Assembly: GCA_027310365.1 (NCBI GenBank) | Contig: DAIDAY010000003.1 | Coordinates: forward strand, 1 to 52,927 | Direction: 5' to 3' | Length of the DNA: 52,927 nucleotides | DNA from: a bacterium | Lineage (GTDB): Bacteria > Patescibacteriota > Minisyncoccia > UBA6257 > GWB1-50-10 | Part shown: in pieces, positions 28,497 through 41,757 of the stretch | How the letters are laid out: the number at the start of each line of letters is the position of its first letter | Position numbering within the stretch: the first letter of the stretch is position 1 | The notes under the pieces: generated by a model | The model's input: the letters and a program-made list of their open reading frames with translations, nothing else | What the model was told of the DNA's origin: nothing | The model's database searches: none | Position numbers and translations under genes: made by a program

Positions 28497-28922
28497 CTAG
28501 TCTATGACTTCTACACCCATATTTTTGGCGGTTCCCGCTATGATCTTCATTGCCGCCTCAACATCATTCGCATTCAAATCGATCATCTTCTTCTCCGCAA
28601 TTTTTCTCAAATCATCCTTCGTAATTTTTCCTGCCACTTTCTTGCCGGATTCTCCGGAAGCTTTTTCGATGCCGGCGGCTTTCTTGATAAGAGCGGATGC
28701 CGGCGGTGTTTTGAGTTTAAACTCGAACGACCGGTCTTCGTAGATGGTTATTTCCGCAGGAATCACGTCACCCCTCATGTCCTTCGTGGCTTCATTAAAC
28801 TGCTGCACAAAAGCGCCGATATTCACGCCGTGCTGGCCCAATGCCGGGCCGATTGGCGGGGCCGGAGTCGCTTCTCCTGCCTTGATCTGCAATTTTAACG
28901 TCGTTTTGATCGGTTTCGCCAT
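28497..28922 (-). CDS. rplK: Ribosomal protein uL11
   Basis: [37 protein letters not shown]. Confidence 0.97.
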   Translation of the reverse strand: MAKPIKTTLKLQIKAGEATPAPPIGPALGQHGVNIGAFVQQFNEATKDMRGDVIPAEITIYEDRSFEFKLKTPPASALIKKAAGIEKASGESGKKVAGKITKDDLRKIAEKKMIDLNANDVEAAMKIIAGTAKNMGVEVID

Positions 28923-28999
28923 TGTTTTTGTATTTTGTATTTCGTGGCTGGTGGCTGGTATTTGTGCACAACGCACAAAACGCCACACACTAAAAGTCA

Positions 29000-29554
29000 C
29001 TACAATTTTCTCACTTGCAATGAATCCAGCTCGACGACGGTATCTCTTCCAAAGATGGGAACGAGAATTTTGATCCTTCCCCGCTCGTCATCCACCTCAG
29101 AGATTCTTCCTTCTTGATCCTTGAACGGCCCATCGGTTATTTTTACCATTTCATCAACTCTGAAGTCAACTTTAAATTTTGGTTCAACTTCTCCAATCCT
29201 TGTCATGAGTTCTTCCACCTCTTTTTCGGAAAGCGGCATCGGTTTTGTCGAATCAGCACCGACGAATCCCGTGACGCGCGGCGTATTCCTCACAACGTAC
29301 CATGAATCATTATCGAGAATCATGTGGACGAGCACATACCCGGGATATATTTTTTCTTCCGTCTTCGTCCGTTTCCCGTTCTTGATTTTTATCTTCACCT
29401 CCTTTGGGACGACAACATCGAATATCTTGTCGTTCATGCCGAGTGAAGCAATCCTCTGCTTGAGGTATTTTGCCACGGCGTCTTCGTAACCCGAATAGGT
29501 ATGCACCGCATACCAAAACTTAGCCTTCTTGTTCGAACTGCTGTCCTGTTCCAT
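29000..29554 (-). CDS. nusG: Transcription termination/antitermination protein NusG
   Basis: [76 protein letters not shown]. Confidence 0.97.
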   Translation of the reverse strand: MEQDSSSNKKAKFWYAVHTYSGYEDAVAKYLKQRIASLGMNDKIFDVVVPKEVKIKIKNGKRTKTEEKIYPGYVLVHMILDNDSWYVVRNTPRVTGFVGADSTKPMPLSEKEVEELMTRIGEVEPKFKVDFRVDEMVKITDGPFKDQEGRISEVDDERGRIKILVPIFGRDTVVELDSLQVRKL

Positions 29555-29556
29555 GA

Positions 29557-29742
29557 CTACAATACTATTCTCTGAAGAGCCTGCAGAAACACGAAATCGA
29601 CGATACCGAGGAAGAGCGACAAACCGATGGATAAGCTGATGACAAAAAGGGTGTACCGCACCGTTTCTTCCCTCGTCGGCCAGTTCACTTTTTTCAATTC
29701 CTGCCGGGATTCCTGTATGAAATTGCCGATTTTTTCAAACAT
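29557..29742 (-). CDS. secE: Preprotein translocase subunit SecE
   Basis: FIQESRQELKKVNWPTREETVRYT plus one TM helix; directly upstream of nusG. Confidence 0.92.
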   Translation of the reverse strand: MFEKIGNFIQESRQELKKVNWPTREETVRYTLFVISLSIGLSLFLGIVDFVFLQALQRIVL

Positions 29743-29778
29743 AACGAACGTCTTACTGTACCATGAAAACAACCCTTT

Positions 29779-29984
29779 TTGCAAGCAGGAATCTCAATTC
29801 CCCGATCAAAGCGTCTCGCAGGACGACTTGCCTGCGCAAGCGGGGCGGGCATGGTTGCCTGGAGGGCAGAGCGGGTCCGAGAACGTCCAGCCTTCGCGGC
29901 TGAAGCTGCTTCGGCGGAGCAGGCAGCATGAATTCCTCGGGGAGAATTTGACGGCGTGTTGAGAAGGAGAATCGCGATGCCTGC
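29779..29984 (+). repeat. Element B2
   Basis: TCTCGCAGGACGACTTGCCTGCGCAAGCGGGGCGGGCA at 29814-29851, one mismatch to B1 over 38 nt; imperfect terminal arms. Confidence 0.8.
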
Positions 29985-30138
29985 TTTTTTGTGGAAACTG
30001 CCGAGCAGACGATAGCCAGGAGCTCCTCATGCTGGCTTTTCAGCCTCACGAGTTCGCCGAGGGTGGGCATTCCTTTGACACCCCGCCCCAACCAGCCGCA
30101 TATCGTGGGAGAGCTCACTTTGGAGAAGTCCCGAACTC

Positions 30139-30252
30139 GCCTCAAAAATCAGTAGGTACTGAATTTTGAGGCGACGGAGTGAAGCTCCGCATATTCCGCT
30201 GCGGATGACGATGAGCGATGATGGAAGCTTCTCTGGGCGAGAGCCGGGGGGA
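30139..30252. repeat. Element D2 immediately downstream of tsaC
   Basis: Same ~87-nt block as D1, then related GGGCGAGAGCCGGGGGGA. Confidence 0.9.
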
Positions 30253-30255
30253 CGC

Positions 30256-30837
30256 TTACGAAAACTTATAGGCGCCTTGGCGCAGGATTTCAATTTTGCC
30301 TTCCTCCAACTTTATTACAGTCGAGGATTTTGATCGCAAGGTTCCACCATCAACGTAGAAGCCGACCCGATCACCAAAATACTTTTTTGCTTCTTGGATA
30401 TTCTTTGCCGGCTTGCCATTTTCTGGGTTGGCGCTTGGCGCAACAAGCGGCCCCGATTTTTTCAGAAATTTCCGAAGCCACTCTGGACGCGGGCACCGGA
30501 AAGCGAGACTGGCGCCTCCTCTCTTCAAGTAACCAAATTTCTTTCCCCCGACGGGCAAAACGACACTCACCGGTCCCGGCCAGATTTTTCTCAGGATCCT
30601 GCGATCCGCAGCAGTCAGGTGAACGTTGAATTTTCCGAGGTCGCGCGGCGAGGAAACGACGATGATAAAAGGCTTTTTCCGATTTCTCCCTTTCAATCGG
30701 TAAATACCGGAAACTGCTTTTTCTGAAAATGCCGATCCGACGACGCCGTATAAAGTATCCGTCGGCATGACGCCAAAGGCGCCACCACGCAAGACGAGCA
30801 CCACGTGGTTACTAAACTCCTTCGGGAATGATTTCAT
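30256..30837 (-). CDS. tsaC: L-threonylcarbamoyladenylate synthase (Sua5/YciO/YrdC family)
   Basis: GGAFGVMPTDTLYGVVGSAF, LKGRNRKKPFIIVV, PGPVSVVLP, ASLAFRCPRPEWLRKFL, GPLVAPSANPENGKPAKN. Confidence 0.9.
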   Translation of the reverse strand: MKSFPKEFSNHVVLVLRGGAFGVMPTDTLYGVVGSAFSEKAVSGIYRLKGRNRKKPFIIVVSSPRDLGKFNVHLTAADRRILRKIWPGPVSVVLPVGGKKFGYLKRGGASLAFRCPRPEWLRKFLKKSGPLVAPSANPENGKPAKNIQEAKKYFGDRVGFYVDGGTLRSKSSTVIKLEEGKIEILRQGAYKFS

Positions 30838-31297
30838 TTTTCTTCACGAACAACACCTTAAAGATAAAAAAGGAGATCGCCGCCAATGCAAGGCCACCGG
30901 CGATATCGGCGGGAGAGTCCGCGCCAACCATAATCAAACCCGCCGCATTGAGAAGAGAAAGGAGGGTAAAAAACATACCCCACTTTTTCCGGAAAATCCA
31001 CAATGCAAACGATATCGTGAAAAAGAAAGCGGCGGAGGCTGAAGGAAAACCAGTGCGGCCGGCGATCACGTCCGCAAGGGGAAAAAGAATGAAGCGCGAA
31101 AGAATACCAATGAAAATAATCTGCAAAAATGCGAGCGTTTTATCTCTTAACCCCTTTTTCTTGACTACGAAAAGAAGAACGCCGATTCCCATAAGGTACG
31201 GGAGATAGTACCCGAAAACGCTGCCGATAAAACTCAGAAGAGCGGACCCTGCCGCTAATCCGCGGAGCCATGAGAAAATTTCTTCGTTGAGATTCAT
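30812..31297 (-). CDS. PAP2-like membrane protein, probably catalytically degenerate
   Basis: GRTGFPSASAAFFF at the PSGH position; VGADSPADIAGG at the motif 3 position; multipass. Confidence 0.6.
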   Translation of the reverse strand: MNLNEEIFSWLRGLAAGSALLSFIGSVFGYYLPYLMGIGVLLFVVKKKGLRDKTLAFLQIIFIGILSRFILFPLADVIAGRTGFPSASAAFFFTISFALWIFRKKWGMFFTLLSLLNAAGLIMVGADSPADIAGGLALAAISFFIFKVLFVKKNEIIPEGV

Positions 31298-31416
31298 CCC
31301 GTTAGAAATAGTACGCCTACATGCCGCTTGATCTGCGTACCTTGTTCTTGACTCCTTCCCTTAATCTTTTACTCACGTTTTTATTATGATTTGCGCACGC
31401 GATTCTAACGGGATTC
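31295..31416 (-). repeat. Element A3: inverted-repeat ending on PAP2-like start codon
   Basis: CATCCCGTTAGAAATA vs reverse complement of right arm GAATCCCGTTAGAATC. Confidence 0.75.
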
Positions 31417-31550
31417 GTACCCTGTAGCACAACGTCGAGTTGTTTATTATCGCAAACAATACACCCTTCAACTCTCAGATCACGTTCAGCGCGGTTGCAC
31501 TCCAGATCAAGCTCCGGCATCGTTGCTCGATGTGTCCCTATGGGACACAT
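31317..31550 (-). CDS. Uncertain small protein with CxxC (EGCIVCDNKQLDVVLQGTNPVRIACANHNKNVS...)
   Basis: 77 aa ORF right after rpsR; C-terminal part overlaps inverted-repeat element A3, so the coding call is tentative. Confidence 0.35.
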   Translation of the reverse strand: MCPIGTHRATMPELDLECNRAERDLRVEGCIVCDNKQLDVVLQGTNPVRIACANHNKNVSKRLREGVKNKVRRSSGM

Positions 31551-31551
31551 C

Positions 31552-31767
31552 TTATTTCCTCACAAATGGCAAAAGGCCCATCACCCTTGCCTGCTTGATG
31601 GCTTTGGCCAGCCGCCGCTGATGCTTCGCGCAGATATGCGTATGTCGCGGATCAATAATTTTAAGTTGGCTGGAAACGAACTTTCTCAGCGTCTCCACAT
31701 CATGATAATCAATCACTCGCGAATTCTGCGAGCAAAAAAAGCACTGTTTTTGGGATAGTTTCGTCAT
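31552..31767 (-). CDS. rpsR: Ribosomal protein bS18
   Basis: VIDYHDVETLRKFVSSQLKIIDPRHTHICAKHQRRLAKAIKQARVMGLLPF. Confidence 0.95.
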   Translation of the reverse strand: MTKLSQKQCFFCSQNSRVIDYHDVETLRKFVSSQLKIIDPRHTHICAKHQRRLAKAIKQARVMGLLPFVRK

Positions 31768-31773
31768 AATCTT

Positions 31774-32214
31774 TTAAAAGGGAATGTCTTCCGGTTTTAT
31801 TTCGGAGTCCTCCAAATTGATTTCCGGCAACTCTTCTTTCGCGGAGTTTGTCTCTTCGCTCCGCTCTTCCGGCGTGACCGCGCCGCCCGCCCGCTGCCCA
31901 AGCTGCATGCGCTCGGCGACGACCTCGGTTGTCTTCCTCTGCACGCCCTGCTTATCTTGCCACGAACGCGTTTGGAGGTGCCCCTCAATCAAAACGGAGC
32001 TCCCCTTTTTCAGAAACTGGTTCGCAATCTCCGCTTGCCTTCCCCACATCACGATGTTGTGAAACTCGGTTTTTTTCTGGCGCTGCCCGGATCGGTCGGA
32101 AAAGAAACTGTTCGTGGCGACGCCGAACGAACATACCGATTGCCCCCCTGGCGTCTGCCGAAGTTCCGGATCCCGGGTGAGGTTGCCCACTATGAAGACT
32201 TTGTTGAGATTCAT
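31774..32214 (-). CDS. ssb: Single-stranded DNA-binding protein
   Basis: MNLNKVFIVGNLTRDPELRQTPGGQSVCSFGVATN; acidic tip DIPF. Confidence 0.96.
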   Translation of the reverse strand: MNLNKVFIVGNLTRDPELRQTPGGQSVCSFGVATNSFFSDRSGQRQKKTEFHNIVMWGRQAEIANQFLKKGSSVLIEGHLQTRSWQDKQGVQRKTTEVVAERMQLGQRAGGAVTPEERSEETNSAKEELPEINLEDSEIKPEDIPF

Positions 32215-32358
32215 CCTGCGCCTTTAAAGAATCATAGCCGTTCCGGCATATGAATCTTTGTTTTTTGTGTGACCTTTACAATTACTCATGCGATGGATGG
32301 TTTAAACTTTTGTTTTGCTATACCGCAATCCCTTACGAGTGCAGGATTCATGGCCTTC

Positions 32359-32749
32359 TTAATTCAGGATTTCTTCTATTTTCTTTTCCAAGCTTTCATT
32401 CGTCAGGATACCTTCCTCTTTTTTCTTGAACGAGGGCGCATAGGCCGACCGCTCCCGGAACGTCGAAAATTCAGACCGTTCCGCCGTTTTCCGCTCACCC
32501 GCCACGGTAATGATATACCGCAGAGTAAAATTCCCTGAGTTCAGCGTTTCGCGTATCTTTTGGACAGCTTCGGGATTGACGGAGAATTCAATAGTACCCA
32601 AAAACGCGTATGACTCTCTCCGGATCGGGTAGCCGAGCTGCATTTTACGCAATTCTTTCTCAGCGAAGATTTCAACTCCGTTCTTTTGGAGCGCTTCCTT
32701 GACGCCTGCGGTACTTTCGTCCTTCAGCCAAAAGGTTATTTCATATCTT

Positions 32750-32769
<20 letters not shown>
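32359..32769 (-). CDS. rpsF: Ribosomal protein bS6
   Basis: KRYEITFWLKDES, LGYPIRRESYAFLGTIEF; rpsF-ssb-rpsR order. Confidence 0.9.
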
Positions 32770-36433
<3,664 letters not shown>

Positions 36434-36440
36434 GGTAGCG

Positions 36441-39400
36441 CTATTCCTCGTTGTCCGTTCGTTCGTCTTCGCGGCCTTTTTCATATTCATAACTTACGTC
36501 GAGTCCGAGTGATTTCATTTCCGAAACCAGAACGTTGAACGAGGCGGGAACGTTCGGTTTCCTGATCTCCTGACCCCTGATGATTGCTTCAAAAGCAGCC
36601 GATCGTCCCAAGACGTCGTCTGACTTTATCGTCAGCATTTCCTGGAGCGTGTGCGCCGCCCCATATCCTTCCAAGGCCCATACTTCCATTTCCCCGAAGC
36701 GCTGTCCGCCGAGGTTCGCCTTTCCGCCCAACGGCTGTTGCGTTATCAGGGAATAAGGGCCCGTCGAGCGCACATGCATCTTGTCTTCCACAAGGTGATT
36801 TAATTTCATGATGTACATGTAGCCTACCGTGATCGGATCGGGAAAGGGCTGCCCCGTAAGGCCGTTGACGACTTTCATTTTCCCACTCGGATGATATCCA
36901 GCCGTCTTCAATTCTTCTTTGATGTCCTCTTCGGTCGCACCGACAAATCCCTGGACGATCGCCCGATAGCCGTGCTTCTTGGCTGCCAAACCGAGACTCA
37001 CTTCCATGATTTGGCCTAAGTTCATTCTGGTCACGACACCCAGCGGATTCAGGACGATGTCCACCGGCGTTCCGTCTTCTAGGTACGGCATGTCTTCAAT
37101 TCTTCTCACTTGGGCAATGACACCTTTGTTGCCGTAGCGGCCCGCCAGCTTGTCGCCGGCTTTTATTTTGCGGAGCTGCGCCACCTCGACTTGTATCTTC
37201 TTGATGATTCCCGGATCGAGCTTGTCGCCCTTGTCGCGGGAGAAAATTTTGATGCCGATAACCCTTCCCTCTTTGCCGTGCGGCAACGTGAGAGAGGTGT
37301 CTTTGATATCGCGCGCCTTCTCGCCGAAAATAGCCCGGAGCAGCCGTTCTTCCGACGTGAGCTCTGACTCGCCCTTCGGCGAAATCTTGCCGACCAGGAT
37401 GTCGTTCGCCCGCACTTCGGCCCCGATCCGGATGATGCCTTCCGCATCGAGGTTCCTCAGTTTTTCTTCCGAAACGTTCGGAATGTCGGGTGTCGTGATT
37501 TCAAGGCCCAGTTTCGTGTCTTTGACGAGGCAGGTATGCGTGTCGATGTACACCGAGGTAAACAAATCCTCGCGGGCGACCTGCTCGGAAATCACGATGG
37601 CGTCTTCGAAGTTCGCGCCGTAGAACGGAACGAATGCGACGAGAAGATTTTTCCCGAGCGCCAAAACGCCGTCCTCCGTCGCCGGACCATCGGCCAAAAC
37701 CATCCCCGGTTTCACCTTGTCGCCCGTAAGTACCCGAGGCTTCTGAGACATACAGGTCGAATTATTGGACCTCTTGAATTTATACAAACGATAAATCTTG
37801 TTCCCCTTTTCCGTTTTGACGGTTATCGAATCCGCATCGACTTCCGAAACGACGCCGGCGGCATCGGCGACGATGACTTGCCCTGAATCTCTGGCTGTTT
37901 TTTCTTCGAGTCCTGTGCAGACGAGCGGCGCTTCCGCCCGGAGCGGCGGCACCGCTTGGCGCTGCATATTGGAGCCCATAAGAACCCTGTTCGCATCATT
38001 GTGTTCCAAAAATGGAATGAGCGACGTCGCGATACTGACCATTTGATTCGTCGAAACGTCGATTAGATCGACTTCGCTGACGGGGCAAGTCGACGGATTG
38101 CCCTTCACTCGCGCCGGAACCACATTCTCCAAAATTCCCCCGTCTTCGCCGATCTTCACGTCGGCCTGCGTAATGTTGTACTTCTCCTCATCAAAAGCGT
38201 TGAGCCATATCAGCTTGTTGGTAATCTTCCCGTTTTCCACCTTGAAGTACGGCGTTTCCAAAAAGCCGAACTCATTGATGCGTGTGCAGATCGCGAACGA
38301 GTTGACGATACCGATGTTGGCGCCTTCCGGCGTTTGTATCGGGCAGATTTTTCCGTAGTACGACAGGTGCACATCCCTGACCTCGAAACCGGCGCGTTCC
38401 CTCGTAAGTCCGCCGGGGCCCATGGAAGATAATCTCCTCTTATGTTCGAGTTCGGCAAGGGGGTTCACTTGATCCATAAACTGGGAAAGCGTCGAAGCCG
38501 CGAAAAAATCTTTCACGACGGACGTCAGGAGCTTATAGTTGACGAGCTGCGCCGGTTGGAGTGTCGAGCGGTCAAGCGTCGACATTTTATCCTGGACGCC
38601 CCTCTTTAATCTCGCGAAACCGATCCGGAGGCGGAGCTGTACCAGCTCGCCGACCGATCTGATTCTCCGATTACCCAGATGGTCGATGTCGTCCGGCCTC
38701 GCGGATAAATCGTTGTTTAACCTGATGATTTCGGCAACCGTCAGGATCAGATCGTCCAAATCCAAAACGCGATTGTCTTTTTTCTGGAGAGCTAATCGTT
38801 GATTGAATTTATAGCGTCCGACGGGACTCAAGTCGTACCGGTCGAATCTCGAAAACATCGGTTCAATGAGAAATTTCGCGTTTTCGAGCGTCGCGAGCTC
38901 TCCGGGACGCAACCGCTTGTAGATTTCCAAGAATGATTCATCCCTCGTTTTTGCTTCATCTTTGCCGAGTGTGACGTCGATGTACTTCAGCTTGCCGGTA
39001 TCAACCCCGGCGAAAGCCTTCCTGATCGCTTCGTTGGTTTCCGCGCCGAATACCCGCAACAGTTCCGTTATCGGAGCTTTTCTCCTCCGATCGATCTTCA
39101 CGGTGATGATGCCGTCGGCTTCCGTTTCGAATTCGAGCCAAGCTCCCCGGTTCGGAATCACTTTCGCGCCGAAAAGCTGCCTTCCCCGCCATACGTTCGA
39201 CGTAAAATAAGCGCCCGGCGAACGGATGATTTGAGAAACGACGACGCGTTCCACGCCGTTCACGATGAACGTCCCCCGCTCAGTCATCACCGGAAAATCG
39301 CCGAGGTATACCTCCTGCACCCTGGTCTCCTTGGTCAACTTGTTCGCCAGCTTAATGTTCGCCCGGAGAGGGACTTCGTAGGTCAAGTCTTTCTCAAGCG

Positions 39401-39617
39401 ACTGCCGTTCCGTGTACTTCGGCTCGTCGAATTTATAATCGAGGAAACTCAACTCTAGTTCGCTCCCGCCGTGATCCTTGATAGGCGATATTTCGTCGAA
39501 GAGTTCGCGGAGGCCTTTTTCCAAAAACCACCGGTATGAGTCGATTTGGATTCCCAGCCAGTTCCCCGGCGCAAACGATGGACCTTTATAGTACGAAAAA
39601 ACTTTTGTTTTCGGCAT
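36441..39617 (-). CDS. rpoB: RNA polymerase subunit beta
   Basis: SSMGPGGLTRERAGFEVRDVHLSYYGKICPIQTPEGANIGIVNS, GRYGNKGVIAQV, GGQRFGEMEVWALEGYGAAHTLQEML. Confidence 0.98.
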   Translation of the reverse strand: MPKTKVFSYYKGPSFAPGNWLGIQIDSYRWFLEKGLRELFDEISPIKDHGGSELELSFLDYKFDEPKYTERQSLEKDLTYEVPLRANIKLANKLTKETRVQEVYLGDFPVMTERGTFIVNGVERVVVSQIIRSPGAYFTSNVWRGRQLFGAKVIPNRGAWLEFETEADGIITVKIDRRRKAPITELLRVFGAETNEAIRKAFAGVDTGKLKYIDVTLGKDEAKTRDESFLEIYKRLRPGELATLENAKFLIEPMFSRFDRYDLSPVGRYKFNQRLALQKKDNRVLDLDDLILTVAEIIRLNNDLSARPDDIDHLGNRRIRSVGELVQLRLRIGFARLKRGVQDKMSTLDRSTLQPAQLVNYKLLTSVVKDFFAASTLSQFMDQVNPLAELEHKRRLSSMGPGGLTRERAGFEVRDVHLSYYGKICPIQTPEGANIGIVNSFAICTRINEFGFLETPYFKVENGKITNKLIWLNAFDEEKYNITQADVKIGEDGGILENVVPARVKGNPSTCPVSEVDLIDVSTNQMVSIATSLIPFLEHNDANRVLMGSNMQRQAVPPLRAEAPLVCTGLEEKTARDSGQVIVADAAGVVSEVDADSITVKTEKGNKIYRLYKFKRSNNSTCMSQKPRVLTGDKVKPGMVLADGPATEDGVLALGKNLLVAFVPFYGANFEDAIVISEQVAREDLFTSVYIDTHTCLVKDTKLGLEITTPDIPNVSEEKLRNLDAEGIIRIGAEVRANDILVGKISPKGESELTSEERLLRAIFGEKARDIKDTSLTLPHGKEGRVIGIKIFSRDKGDKLDPGIIKKIQVEVAQLRKIKAGDKLAGRYGNKGVIAQVRRIEDMPYLEDGTPVDIVLNPLGVVTRMNLGQIMEVSLGLAAKKHGYRAIVQGFVGATEEDIKEELKTAGYHPSGKMKVVNGLTGQPFPDPITVGYMYIMKLNHLVEDKMHVRSTGPYSLITQQPLGGKANLGGQRFGEMEVWALEGYGAAHTLQEMLTIKSDDVLGRSAAFEAIIRGQEIRKPNVPASFNVLVSEMKSLGLDVSYEYEKGREDERTDNEE

Positions 39618-39649
39618 GTGTTATGGCGCTGCTTTTGCGACGATCGACG

Positions 39650-40666
39650 TTATAAATATTTTGCTTGTTTTTGGCTATTCTCCTGGAGCGTTTTCGAAAA
39701 GAAAACGGTTCCGGAAGCGTTGGAAAAATAGTAGAGGTAGGGCGTTGAAAGAGGCGCGAGGGCGGCTTGAATGGCGCCTCTGCCGGGATTTGCGATCGGC
39801 GTCGGCGTCAAACCGGCAAACGTGTAGGTATTATAAGGGGAATCGATTTTCTTGTCGTTTCCCGTGGGAACAACTGCGGGGCACGTGAGAAGCGTACCGT
39901 TGCACTTCGCGTAACTTAAGGTTGCGTCAACCTGAAGCGGCATGCCGATCGCCAACCGCTTGAGAAGGATGCCCGCCACCGTTTCCCGATCGCTCGCGCT
40001 CGCCACCTCCCGCTCCACGTAAGAAGCGAGAATAAGTCTGTCGTACCAATTTTTTCCATCCACGAGGAACGGCCACGCTTTCAATTCGAAGGTGTCGAGG
40101 AGCGTCCTGACGACATCGGCAGCATTGGCATTGAGATTGAAACTATAGGTATCGGGGAAAAGAAACCCCTCGAGGGAAGTCGCTCCCGCGAGGAATTGGT
40201 ACTGCGGGAAAAGATTTTGAAAATCGAAGTTGATCAAGGAACCCCTCGCAATGACTCCTTTCCCGGAAAGAATGGTGTCGATATCCTTGATGGTGGCACC
40301 CTCGGGTATTTGAACGGTCACGTCGTTCCTGACGCCCGCCGTGAGAATCCCCACGATCTGGGGAACGCTCATAGTGCCAGCCAGTTCGTATATTCCTGGC
40401 TTGAATTTTGTCGCCGAACCGGTCAGGAGTGAATAAATTTTGAAAACGACGATTGATTTTACGAGAGATGCTTGGGAAAGTTTCGCGCCGATTTCCCTGA
40501 AGCCTTCTCCTTTTTCAATGGAAATGCGCGCGGGCGCCATGACGGCAAATGAAGGTTCCAGGCCGTAGAAAAAGTAAGCCACCATAAGAATAAAAATTAA
40601 AAAAATTCCCGAAACGACGAGGAAACGCGAAGCGACTCGTCCTCTTTTATGTAAGGTTGGTTGCAT
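39650..40666 (-). CDS. mltG: Endolytic transglycosylase MltG (YceG-like)
   Basis: LEGFLFPDTYSF, LILASYVEREVAS, GMPLQVDATLSYA, SPYNTYTFAGLTPTPIANPGRGAIQAAL. Confidence 0.94.
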   Translation of the reverse strand: MQPTLHKRGRVASRFLVVSGIFLIFILMVAYFFYGLEPSFAVMAPARISIEKGEGFREIGAKLSQASLVKSIVVFKIYSLLTGSATKFKPGIYELAGTMSVPQIVGILTAGVRNDVTVQIPEGATIKDIDTILSGKGVIARGSLINFDFQNLFPQYQFLAGATSLEGFLFPDTYSFNLNANAADVVRTLLDTFELKAWPFLVDGKNWYDRLILASYVEREVASASDRETVAGILLKRLAIGMPLQVDATLSYAKCNGTLLTCPAVVPTGNDKKIDSPYNTYTFAGLTPTPIANPGRGAIQAALAPLSTPYLYYFSNASGTVFFSKTLQENSQKQAKYL

Positions 40667-40671
40667 TGGCC

Positions 40672-40683
40672 CTAACGGGATTC
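40672..40683 (-). repeat. Isolated copy of the element A terminal motif GAATCCCGTTAG at the rodA/mltG junction
   Basis: Minus strand GAATCCCGTTAG includes the rodA stop codon; identical to the A3 terminus; no partner arm found. Confidence 0.35.
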
Positions 40684-41751
40684 GATTTTAATATGTTGGA
40701 TTATACCGATAAGTACGGCGATAGTCAATATACTGGACCCCCCGTAGCTTACAAACGGCAGCGTGATGCCCGTAACCGGGAGGAGGCCGATATTGGCTCC
40801 GGTATTGATGAGTATTTGAGTGAGAAGAACTACGCTTGTCCCGAAAACAAGAAACTTAAAACTGTTGCTTTGGGCCCTCAATCCGATGTGTTCTAATCTA
40901 TAAAAAATGAAGAGAAAAGTCAACAAGAGCACCAGATCGCCGAATAATCCCCATTCCTCGGAGAAAGCGGCGAAAATAAAGTCGGCTTGAGCTTCGGGTA
41001 AAAAGCGGAATTGCGTCTCGGTGCCTTGGCCGAATCCCTTGCCCCAAAAGCCGGCCGAACCGATGGCAATCTTGGCCTGGATGACGTTGTAGTTGATTCC
41101 CAAAGGATCGCTTGCGGGAGAGAGGAAGGCGACGAGACGATCCCTCTGGTAGCCCTTCAGGAAAAAGCTCCACATAACGACAAATACCAGGAGAAAAACA
41201 AGGAGGCCGATGAAAAATCTCTTCTTATTGATGCCGCCGATCAGAATAAAACCGAGCCAAATATATCCCATGATGATGGTAGAACCGAAGTCGGGCTGGA
41301 TGGCCGTCAATGTTGCGGGGAGCAATGTCAAACCGAGCGATTCAAGGAGATACTTCGATCTCCAAGCGGCAACATAACGCCTCGCGAAGAAACCCGCCAG
41401 AACGAGAATGAGGGCGAGTTTCGCAAATTCCGCCGGCTCAAACTGAAGCGAGCCTATTGCGAGCCAGCTCGTGGTTCCGCGGATGAGACGTGATTGGAGA
41501 TCGGAGACGACCAGCATCAGAACGCTGAAAGCGTAAAAGCCGTAGGTAAAAACGGGCCATTGCAAAATCCAGTGCCAATTGATTCGGCTCCCTCCAACGA
41601 TTACCAGGAAACCGATCGCGTACCATATAATCTGCCGCTGGAAGAAGGTTTGGTTGTAGGGGGCCAAGACAACGAGGCTTACGGCCGCGAGAATAACCAA
41701 ACATCCCATCAAGACCCAATCCATTTTTTTCAGGTTATTTACAACATTCAT
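40672..41751 (-). CDS. rodA: SEDS protein RodA
   Basis: LQFEPAEFAKLALILVLA, QPDFGSTIIM, FLPEAQADFIFAAFSEEWGLFG, GITLPFVSYGGSS; start refined to MNVVNNLKK. Confidence 0.92.
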   Translation of the reverse strand: MNVVNNLKKMDWVLMGCLVILAAVSLVVLAPYNQTFFQRQIIWYAIGFLVIVGGSRINWHWILQWPVFTYGFYAFSVLMLVVSDLQSRLIRGTTSWLAIGSLQFEPAEFAKLALILVLAGFFARRYVAAWRSKYLLESLGLTLLPATLTAIQPDFGSTIIMGYIWLGFILIGGINKKRFFIGLLVFLLVFVVMWSFFLKGYQRDRLVAFLSPASDPLGINYNVIQAKIAIGSAGFWGKGFGQGTETQFRFLPEAQADFIFAAFSEEWGLFGDLVLLLTFLFIFYRLEHIGLRAQSNSFKFLVFGTSVVLLTQILINTGANIGLLPVTGITLPFVSYGGSSILTIAVLIGIIQHIKIESR

Positions 41752-41757
41752 GGTATT

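Noticed and set aside
28172-28898. Plus-strand ORFs sharing RNERMASRISYSASGKLPC with ORF 49529-49771
   Set aside because: The shared peptide is a translation of repeat element E; identical DNA gives no evidence of protein-level selection.
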